Source: Planctomycetota bacterium (GTDB taxonomy: Bacteria > Planctomycetota > UBA11346). Taken from it: a stretch of DNA of 13,734 bases. The stretch lies in assembly GCA_024641365.1 (NCBI GenBank), contig JAHEDF010000046.1, positions 1-13,734 of the forward strand. Reading direction: 5' to 3'. The number at the start of each line of letters is the position of its first letter. The first letter of the stretch is position 1. Positions 1 through 5,910 of the stretch are shown here, piece by piece. Made by a program: the position numbers and the translations under genes. The notes beneath the pieces are model-generated. The model was not told the DNA's origin. It ran no database searches and saw nothing but the letters and a program-made list of their open reading frames with translations.

Positions 1-678
1 GGTGTAGTCAGGTGCCGCTTCAATAATAAATTTCGTCCCGACCACAGTCACCTCGGCCTTCGGTGTTCGCACTATAAATGACTGTCCTTTTTGTTGATGA
101 GCAACGTCCAGTTCCAGCACACCCGTATGGAGCTGCACCCGCTTTCCATCACCACCGTCAAAAAAGGTTGCCTCGCTTTGTTCATCCATCTCCACAACCG
201 TGCCATCACGAAAGGTAATAAGTGCATGATCGGCAGTGACTATGGAGTCTCCACTTTTAATGGCTGTCTCTTTTGTAAGTATTGTCTCTTTATCGCCAGA
301 GCGCAGCTTCGCATCACGCACATCGCTCACCACTGCGATAGGCGCACGATTAAATTGATCACCAACAAAAATAAACCAAACTAAAGCGACAATAACAAAA
401 CTCGCCGCAAGCCCAGTCATCATCTGCAGAAAACGAATACGTGGTTTAAACAATGATGTCGCTGCTGGTTCTCGGTCTTCGCCCTTTGCATGTTTGACTA
501 CTCCCGCTTTACCTAACACGCACAGAGCACCGTTCATGCGCATATGCGCTGCTAATAGTTTGCGCGCATCCGTCGAGTTGGTGAGCAGCGTGGTTAATTC
601 CTGCTCGCCCTGCTGATCAAGCACACCATCCAAATAATCACCAATGAGTCGTTCGACATGGTCCAAGCTGTTCGTCAC
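1..678 (-). CDS. FecR-domain membrane regulator (probable anti-sigma factor), C-terminus beyond window
   Basis: The frame is open from a GTG at 678-676 to the left edge, giving 226 residues with no stop. It was found by translating the reverse strand. The N-terminal part (about residues 1-60) is helical and resembles the cytoplasmic sigma-binding region of such proteins. A single hydrophobic segment at about residues 85-105 fits one membrane span. Residues about 115-226 look like a FecR domain: an 'RSGD' turn, 'ITFRDGTVVEMDE', and the hallmark 'RTPKAEVTVVGTKF' near 204-217. The GTG overlaps the TGA of the sigma gene as GTGA, and GGAGG lies at 690-686, seven bases upstream, which together decide the start. 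FecR-type proteins hold or modulate an ECF sigma factor across the membrane. Overlapping genes suggest translational coupling. In PVC bacteria the outer part is often longer, sometimes with a LamG domain, which cannot be seen here. Confidence 0.88.
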   Translation of the reverse strand, partial: MTNSLDHVERLIGDYLDGVLDQQGEQELTTLLTNSTDARKLLAAHMRMNGALCVLGKAGVVKHAKGEDREPAATSLFKPRIRFLQMMTGLAASFVIVALVWFIFVGDQFNRAPIAVVSDVRDAKLRSGDKETILTKETAIKSGDSIVTADHALITFRDGTVVEMDEQSEATFFDGGDGKRVQLHTGVLELDVAHQQKGQSFIVRTPKAEVTVVGTKFIIEAAPDYT

Positions 679-1214
679 GACGTTGCCTCCCTATTGAGGT
701 CATTGTCCGTATGTTGCTGCATACAGTGCAACAGTGACTTACGAGCTCGACTGATGGCACGTTGCACCGCCGCTGCGGTGCTGCCCACGGCATCGCCAAT
801 AGTTTCAAATGAATCGCGCTGTTCATAGCGCCGCGCTAACATGTGGCGGTGCTGATCCTGCATCGATTCCAAACAGGTGCGCAAGGCCCGCACTTCCTGC
901 TCGCGCGCAATGTCCTCGGTATCATCTTCGTCGAACGAAATGGAAATTTGCTCCAAAATCTCCTCGGTAATTATGTGGGAACGTCGTTGACGAGCCTCGC
1001 GAAAATAAAGGAGTGCCTGTCGCCTAACGACCTCTTTAGCCCACGCTCTAAAATCCCGTATTGGCTCGTTTTGACCGGCTTTTTCCATGACCACCACAGC
1101 AGCATTTTGAAAAATTTCCTCAGCCGCCTCAAAATTGCGGGTCATCGCCATGAGATAACCCATAAATTGGGATTCACAGCGCAAGAATTGTTTAATGGGA
1201 GACACAGCGATCAT
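675..1214 (-). CDS. ECF RNA polymerase sigma factor, Rhodopirellula/Verrucomicrobium type
   Basis: This is a 179-residue protein of normal ECF size. Residues about 10-77 fit sigma region 2: 'FMGYLMAMTRNFEAAEEIFQ' is the helix pair ending in the usual D/E-rich '-10 contact' segment, followed by 'FRAWAKEVVRRQALLYFRE'. Residues about 108-165 fit region 4, with 'LESMQDQHRHMLARRYEQ' and a helix-turn-helix at about 135-160 ('SFETIGDAVGSTAAAVQRAI'). An acidic linker (SFDEDDTEDIARE) joins them. It directs RNA polymerase to a dedicated promoter set. It forms a two-gene unit with the overlapping FecR gene downstream. The ATG has only a weak AGAGAG-like site immediately upstream. Family naming rests on recalled sequence style (TIGR02989-like), not a search. 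The regulated genes are unknown; the adjacent sulfatases are candidates. Confidence 0.9.
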   Translation of the reverse strand: MIAVSPIKQFLRCESQFMGYLMAMTRNFEAAEEIFQNAAVVVMEKAGQNEPIRDFRAWAKEVVRRQALLYFREARQRRSHIITEEILEQISISFDEDDTEDIAREQEVRALRTCLESMQDQHRHMLARRYEQRDSFETIGDAVGSTAAAVQRAISRARKSLLHCMQQHTDNDLNREATS

Positions 1215-1255
1215 ACTCTCTTAGTACAGATTTGATCAAGATCAGACAGCGTTTT

Positions 1256-1459
1256 TTTTGGGGGCTTGGCCCCCAGGCCCCCGCGACCCTTTGTCGCAGC
1301 TTTTTTTCATGCGCTGCGCTTTGAAAAAATGAGCGGATGGGCTGCGCCCATTGTATCCGCTCACCGCTGCTCGGCGGGCGGGGGTTTGGGGCTGAAGCCC
1401 CAACACAAACAAGTCGCGACAAAGGAGCGCGGGGTTTGGGGCGAAGCCCCAACACAAAC
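1256..1459. repeat. REPIN-like intergenic repeat, copy A (inverted modules around a terminator-like hairpin)
   Basis: The forward module at 1260-1302 starts with hairpin GGGGGC-TTG-GCCCCC and continues to CTTTGTCGCAGCTT. The reverse module at 1411-1450 is its approximate reverse complement (AAGTCGCGACAAAGGAGCGC, then GGGGCGAAGCCCC). Between them is a stem-loop at 1331-1362. The right side also carries a direct duplication of about 29-30 bases (1381-1410 and 1431-1459), each with a TTGGGGC/GCCCCAA hairpin. Roughly 125 bases (1251-1376) align with copy B at 11468-11596. It fills the gap between the sulfatase stop and the sigma gene start. Two inverted modules per element match the REPIN layout. 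Mobility and family membership are inferred from only these two copies. Confidence 0.75.
1324..1362 (-). terminator. Probable intrinsic terminator within repeat A
   Basis: Read on the minus strand, GAGCGGAT (1362-1355) pairs with ATCCGCTC (1338-1331). An inner GGGC/GCCC stem (1349-1346 with 1342-1339) lies inside it, and an A then six T (1330-1324) follow. It sits about 100 bases after the stop of the minus-strand sulfatase at 1465 and before the sigma gene, so it would end the sulfatase transcript. The same structure with compensating changes occurs in copy B. Confidence 0.6.
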
Positions 1460-1464
1460 CGCAG

Positions 1465-2850
1465 CTAGGGCTTATACTTTGGGTTTAATTCTGTGGGTAT
1501 TGGCGCCTTTACTTCATCACGCCATTTGTTCAGCATCGCTTTTAATTCGGCCAATTTTTCTGGTTCTGACGCGGCTAGATTTTTTCTTTCACCTATATCA
1601 TTATCTAAATTATATAATTCGTAGGCGTCGTCTTCGAAATAATGATGTAGTTTCCATTGACCAAAACGCATGGCAGAACCTGGGCGTGTGCGAAATAATG
1701 GGTCGCGGCCATCATCTTTATCTTTACTATAGGCCTGTAAATAAATCGGGAAATGCCAGTACAATGCGCGCTCTGCTAGTTTTCCTGATTGGGTCATGAG
1801 TGGCATTAAGCTGACGCCATCTAATTTGCTTTTTGATGATTTTTTAATGTCAGCTACTTCCAGGAATGTTGGATAAAAATCCATAGTACATACTGGCACA
1901 TCGCAGGTCGTTCCAGGCTTTATTTTCCCAGGCCAACGCATGACCAATGGTTCACGAATGCCACCTTCATAATAAGATCCTTTACCGGCTCGATATGGAT
2001 CCTGTGCCGCTATCGCGCGAATGCCGCCATTGTCGGAAGAAAACACGACCAATGTGTTTTTGCGCAAACCTGCTTCATCGATATAGGCCAACAATTTTCC
2101 AATGCCGTAATCTACATTTTCTACCATTGAGGCGTACGTGGCGTTAATATCTTTGCCTTTATAATTTACGATAAATTGTGGAACTGGTTCTAATGCTGTG
2201 TGCACTGAATACGGGGAAAAATGAATAAACATCGGATGATCTTTATGCTGTTGCATAAATTTAATTGCTTGGTCAACAAATACGTCCATACGATGTGTTT
2301 TTGGTGGATATTGATCTGAAAATGGTTTCATGGCACCACTATTCCAGGGCGAAAAATAACCACCTCCGCTTGGACCACCCGCCGTATCACCGCCAATATT
2401 AGCATCAAATCCCATCGATAAAGGGTCTTTCCCAATATGATATTTCCCTAGGTGAATGGTTTTATAGCCTCCTGCTTTCAAAGCATCTGCCATGGTAAAA
2501 ATACCGGCTGGTAGCAATTCTGAATTCGGCGTTGGGATTAATTTCCGCGTTTGCGCAGAGCCACGATCTGAATTACCAACGGTATAAACGCCATGCCGAG
2601 GGCTCCATTGGCCACTGTGCACACAGGCACGACTCGGTGCACAATTTGCTGCGGGTGCATATCCATTAGTAAACACCATGCCTTCTTTTGCTAATTGATT
2701 AATATGTGGCGTATTAAATTTCGTATTATTATAATTAACATCCATTACCCCAAGATCATCAATATTAATATATAAGATATGTGGTTTTTCCACCGCGTAT
2801 AAAACCTGCGCGATTAAGGCCACAAGGATAATTTTAGGGATTTTTTTCAT
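1465..2850 (-). CDS. Secreted sulfatase (formylglycine-dependent, CAPSR type)
   Basis: A 461-residue enzyme of the type I sulfatase family (PF00884), predicted to hydrolyse sulfate esters outside the cytoplasm. The N-terminus MKKIPKIILVALIAQVLYA is a signal peptide. Metal ligands D31-D32 are followed by the maturation motif C70-A-P-S-R, where C70 would become formylglycine. Other active-site elements are K136 and H138 (GKYHIG), H217 (SVHTA), D273-N274 (SSDNGG) and K290 in 'GKGSYYEGGIREP'. The usual C-terminal subdomain ends with 'ELYNLDNDIGERKNL'. All catalytic positions appear intact and the length is normal. GAGG at 2863-2860 supports the start. It lies 114 bases downstream of the other sulfatase on the same strand. 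The substrate cannot be read from sequence; a sulfated polysaccharide is the likely target class. The layout recalls SulfAtlas S1_16-like enzymes, but this is not certain. Confidence 0.95.
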   Translation of the reverse strand: MKKIPKIILVALIAQVLYAVEKPHILYINIDDLGVMDVNYNNTKFNTPHINQLAKEGMVFTNGYAPAANCAPSRACVHSGQWSPRHGVYTVGNSDRGSAQTRKLIPTPNSELLPAGIFTMADALKAGGYKTIHLGKYHIGKDPLSMGFDANIGGDTAGGPSGGGYFSPWNSGAMKPFSDQYPPKTHRMDVFVDQAIKFMQQHKDHPMFIHFSPYSVHTALEPVPQFIVNYKGKDINATYASMVENVDYGIGKLLAYIDEAGLRKNTLVVFSSDNGGIRAIAAQDPYRAGKGSYYEGGIREPLVMRWPGKIKPGTTCDVPVCTMDFYPTFLEVADIKKSSKSKLDGVSLMPLMTQSGKLAERALYWHFPIYLQAYSKDKDDGRDPLFRTRPGSAMRFGQWKLHHYFEDDAYELYNLDNDIGERKNLAASEPEKLAELKAMLNKWRDEVKAPIPTELNPKYKP

Positions 2851-2964
2851 TTAAAATATCCTCATGTTTAATACACATGCAGATTGAATTAGGGACCTAG
2901 AGATCATCGTCTTACCTGCTAATAATTCTGTAATCACAGTGTTTCTGTTAATTATTTTGTGATG

Positions 2965-4632
2965 TCAGTTTGCTGAGATATAAACAAATAATGCCCCTTG
3001 AGGCGATTTATCCGTGGTCATGATCGTCTGCATATCATAATCTCCTGCCTTCAATTCAATTTCAAACGTGACGTGTGTTGCTGTAGTTGCGACGGCCTTC
3101 TCCACTGCCATCTCACCAATTTGGAGTTTCGCCCAGCTGGCCTGCATAGCTTTATCAGCTTCGCGAGGGTAGTGACGACATTCCACGGTATAAATGCCGT
3201 CGCGTTCCACGGTTACTGCCCATTTACCATTTTGATATTCTTTAAATGCACTCGCGTTCCACGGTCGATCGCCTTGATACCAATCCGTGCCGTTTAATTG
3301 CGTCGCATGAATTCCAATAATGTGCCGCGACAGACTGTCCTGTTCCGACGGTAAACTGTTCCAAAATATATCATAAGCAGCAGTTAAACGAGACACCACT
3401 TCAGGGTGTTGCGCCGCGACATTTGTCGTTTCACCCCAATCTGCCACTATATCGTATAGCCTGTCTCCACCTACCAAACGCCATCGCTGAGTTTTTACCA
3501 CCGCATTTCCCCACTTCTTGCTCTTTCGTCCACGTGGACACTGTACAATTAATTCTCTATCATCGACCCATTTTTCTTCACCCACTAAAAGTGGGCGTAG
3601 GCTGCGACCATCAAGCCCGGCAACTTGGTTTACACCAGCAATATCTAATAGTGTTGGCACCATATCGACCATACCGACCAAAGCCGATGATTGATGAGGA
3701 CGTGTTGTCAGCGGTGGATACCGCATCATACAAAAAGCATGATGTCGTTCATCATAGGCATCACGATCTGAGGCGCGCTGTTTTGTTACGCGAGATGTTT
3801 CCGCACCACGATCAGTCATGCCTTGGTCGGTAGCAAAAATTACCAGCGTATTTTTACTGAGCCCTAACGCATCTAATCGGTCTAATACGCGACCAACATT
3901 ATCATCAATATTTTCTATCATGGAATAAAGTGCCAACGGCCCTTCGGTTGCGTCACGCGCTTTAATCTGCTCTAATTTTTCAGGATGTGCTTGCCAGGGT
4001 GAATGCGTCGCTGGTGTTGATATAAAGGCAAAAAATGGTCGGTCTTTATGTGCCTCAATAAATTTTAGTCCTTCATTAAATAAAACATCTGATGAAAAAC
4101 CCTGTGATGGTTCGGCCTTCCCATTTCGCCAATACCACGCATTCAGATGCGTATTACCAAAGTAGTCTTCCATATGTCCTATACCACCACCGCCATGAAT
4201 AAAACTAATATCAAAGCCACGCTGATGTGGCAAATATGGATATGAAAAACCAAGATGCCATTTCCCAAAGATGCCAGTACTATATCCCGCCTTTTTTAGT
4301 CGCTCAGCGATAGTAACTTCATTTTTGTGGAGAATTGATCGTCCACCAATGGTATCATGAATTCCAGAACGCATGGCATAGCGACCCGTCATCAATACAC
4401 CACGACTTGGTGAACAATAAGGCGGAGCGTGAAAATTAACAAAATCAACGCCTTGATTTGCCAACGCATCAATACGTGGTGTATTTACAAATTGATGACC
4501 GTGACAGCCTAGCTCAAAATAGCTCTGGTTATCCGTAAGAATTAATACGATATTGGGCCGCTGATCCGCACTATAGAGACATGTTGCGGCCACAACCATA
4601 GCCACCACAACCGCAATTCGCTTGCTTAACAT
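2965..4632 (-). CDS. Secreted sulfatase with C-terminal beta-sandwich and atypical metal motifs
   Basis: A 555-residue type I sulfatase. A signal peptide occupies residues 1 to about 22 (MLSKRIAVVVAMVVAATCLYSA). The formylglycine motif is C73-S-P-S-R, and K124/H126 (FGKWHLG) and H210 (TPATHSP) are present. Two features differ from the norm. The first metal motif reads T33-D34-N35-Q36 rather than DDQ, and the second reads D269-Q270 (ATDQGM) rather than DN. The usual EGG-R loop is replaced by 'DAYDERHHAFCMMRYP', leaving K284 as the possible catalytic lysine. After the sulfatase fold (to about 430), residues 468-555 ('WAVTVERDGIYTVECRHYP' to 'GALFVYI') resemble a beta-sandwich extension seen on many PVC and Bacteroidota sulfatases. 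GGAG at 4643-4640, seven bases upstream, fixes the start. It follows the amidohydrolase gene by 60 bases, probably in one operon. Activity is likely but its substrate subfamily differs from its neighbour's. Confidence 0.94.
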   Translation of the reverse strand: MLSKRIAVVVAMVVAATCLYSADQRPNIVLILTDNQSYFELGCHGHQFVNTPRIDALANQGVDFVNFHAPPYCSPSRGVLMTGRYAMRSGIHDTIGGRSILHKNEVTIAERLKKAGYSTGIFGKWHLGFSYPYLPHQRGFDISFIHGGGGIGHMEDYFGNTHLNAWYWRNGKAEPSQGFSSDVLFNEGLKFIEAHKDRPFFAFISTPATHSPWQAHPEKLEQIKARDATEGPLALYSMIENIDDNVGRVLDRLDALGLSKNTLVIFATDQGMTDRGAETSRVTKQRASDRDAYDERHHAFCMMRYPPLTTRPHQSSALVGMVDMVPTLLDIAGVNQVAGLDGRSLRPLLVGEEKWVDDRELIVQCPRGRKSKKWGNAVVKTQRWRLVGGDRLYDIVADWGETTNVAAQHPEVVSRLTAAYDIFWNSLPSEQDSLSRHIIGIHATQLNGTDWYQGDRPWNASAFKEYQNGKWAVTVERDGIYTVECRHYPREADKAMQASWAKLQIGEMAVEKAVATTATHVTFEIELKAGDYDMQTIMTTDKSPQGALFVYISAN

Positions 4633-4692
4633 GTAAAATCTCCAGTACTTATTCCACAGAAAATTGCATATTTGGTTATGAACAAAATGATA

Positions 4693-5706
4693 TTATTGCA
4701 GCCCTAAACGATAAACCTCATTGGCATTTGCCCAATAATACCGTTCGCAGGCTGCTTGACCTTTGTCTCTGAAAAATCCATGAACGACGCGTACGAAACT
4801 CGCATAATCACCAGATTTTTCTGTGCATGGCCAATTACTGCCATACACCAGACGATTGATGCCAAAGTTTTTCCATAACGCTTCAAGAACCGGGCTATAA
4901 TAATTGGTCACATGCGGTGCTGGTTGAATGGTGCTGCGCTGATAAAGACCAGATATTTTAACCCAGACATTTTTATTCTCTGCCAGTGTTTGCACTGCCT
5001 TTTCCCAATCTGACGACACCGCTTTACCATCCACATTATAGCCAATCATATGATTAGCGACGATGCGTAAGTTCGGTACTGCGCGAGCAACCGCATCGAC
5101 TTGATTAACGCCTGCTACATCTTGGCCATTGGTCAGCATATCTAATGCTAAACCACTTGTCGCTAATTCTCTTAGATTCTTTAACACCTGTTCATTACTG
5201 AAATCAATTGGATTTTTATTACGAGCTCGTAGCCCAACTAAACGCTTATCTTTTTTGAGCTCCATTAATTGTTTAGAAAAATCAGCGCTGGTTAAATCTA
5301 AATTTCCAACAAGGCCTATAAATACATCATCGCCAGCAACTAAATCCAGAATCCAGCGATTATCGGACAAGCGTGTACTGGCCTCCACAATTACCACAGC
5401 GGTTACACGGGCTGGTATCGCATCCTTTTTATAGCGATCTGGTAAATACGTTTGATACAAAACTTTATCATCTACTGGAGGCCATCCATCAAGCCCTTCA
5501 GGTCGCTTCGGGTCATATAAATGTATATGGGTATCGACCATATGTTTGACTTGTGGGACGTCGCCACTGTTCCCAGTACCCGTAGTCGATCGTGGATCGT
5601 TATTGCAACCACTCACAGCCAACATGGAGGTAATAATTGTCATGCAGAGCAGAATCTTATGTGCACGTTGGTAGATCTTGTCGTTGTTATTTACTACAAA
5701 GCGCAT
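4693..5706 (-). CDS. Lipoprotein of the amidohydrolase-2 family (predicted TIM-barrel metal hydrolase)
   Basis: The frame is open from 5715, but the ATG at 5706 has AAAGGA about eight bases upstream, so 337 residues is preferred over 340. Numbers here follow the longer form. A hydrophobic stretch ends in lipobox L-A-V-S-G-C37, so the mature protein is a lipoprotein with a Thr/Gly/Ser linker. The catalytic barrel starts with 'MVDTHIHLYDP' (metal ligands H63, H65), continues with 'VANHMIG' (H222) and 'VWVKISGLY' (K253), and ends with 'LVYGSNWPC' (N294). Related enzymes (COG3618, including L-fuconolactonases and other sugar-lactone or decarboxylating hydrolases) usually have GSDWP; the D-to-N change may affect metal or proton transfer. 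The family fit is strong, the substrate unknown. Lying before two sulfatases, it may process a sugar acid or lactone from the same glycan. It has its own start region after the terminator at 5861-5895. Confidence 0.88.
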   Translation of the reverse strand: MRFVVNNNDKIYQRAHKILLCMTIITSMLAVSGCNNDPRSTTGTGNSGDVPQVKHMVDTHIHLYDPKRPEGLDGWPPVDDKVLYQTYLPDRYKKDAIPARVTAVVIVEASTRLSDNRWILDLVAGDDVFIGLVGNLDLTSADFSKQLMELKKDKRLVGLRARNKNPIDFSNEQVLKNLRELATSGLALDMLTNGQDVAGVNQVDAVARAVPNLRIVANHMIGYNVDGKAVSSDWEKAVQTLAENKNVWVKISGLYQRSTIQPAPHVTNYYSPVLEALWKNFGINRLVYGSNWPCTEKSGDYASFVRVVHGFFRDKGQAACERYYWANANEVYRLGLQ

Positions 5707-5724
5707 GGTTGGCATCCTTTTCTC

Positions 5725-5739
5725 ATCACAGGTTGTGAT
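5725..5739. promoter_or_regulatory. Inverted repeat upstream of the amidohydrolase start (possible operator)
   Basis: ATCACA-GGT-TGTGAT is a perfect 6-base inverted repeat with a 3-base centre. It is 19 bases before the preferred ATG and just upstream of its ribosome site, so it could be a repressor site or a small 5' hairpin. The half sites recall CRP-like TGTGA/TCACA but in the opposite order. No confident -35/-10 pair was found near it. Confidence 0.3.
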
Positions 5740-5860
5740 TCATTTTCAATTGAGTTCGCCATGATTATCCAACTAATCGTTTGCACCATCGCTTATTTCT
5801 ACCCAGGAAAAACAGTGCACCACGCATGTAACTTACGAGTAAAACCACTATAAAGCACAA

Positions 5861-5895
5861 AAAAGCCCATGACAGGAGTCCTGCCATGGGCTTTT
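5861..5895 (-). terminator. Intrinsic terminator of the large heme-protein gene
   Basis: On the minus strand AAAAGCCCATG (5895-5885) pairs with CATGGGCTTTT (5871-5861). A G-U pair and an inner CAGG/CCTG stem with a 3-base loop lie inside, and TT then GTGC follow. The internal G-U pair forms only in the minus-strand RNA (it is A-C on the plus strand), so the direction is clear. It starts 15 bases after the stop of the heme-protein gene, so the amidohydrolase and sulfatases downstream probably need their own promoter. Confidence 0.88.
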
Positions 5896-5910
5896 CATCC
5901 CGCGTCTTAC

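Noticed and set aside
91..384. 97-residue plus-strand open frame
   Set aside because: The opposite strand encodes a recognisable FecR domain over the same bases.
1381..1459. CRISPR-like repeat-spacer-repeat pattern
   Set aside because: Only two repeats are present, the spacer is itself conserved repeat sequence, and no cas gene is near.
1266..1799. 177-residue plus-strand open frame crossing repeat A and the sulfatase end
   Set aside because: Its second half is antisense to a clear sulfatase and its first half is repeat sequence. Only the short repeat-internal frame is kept as a finding.
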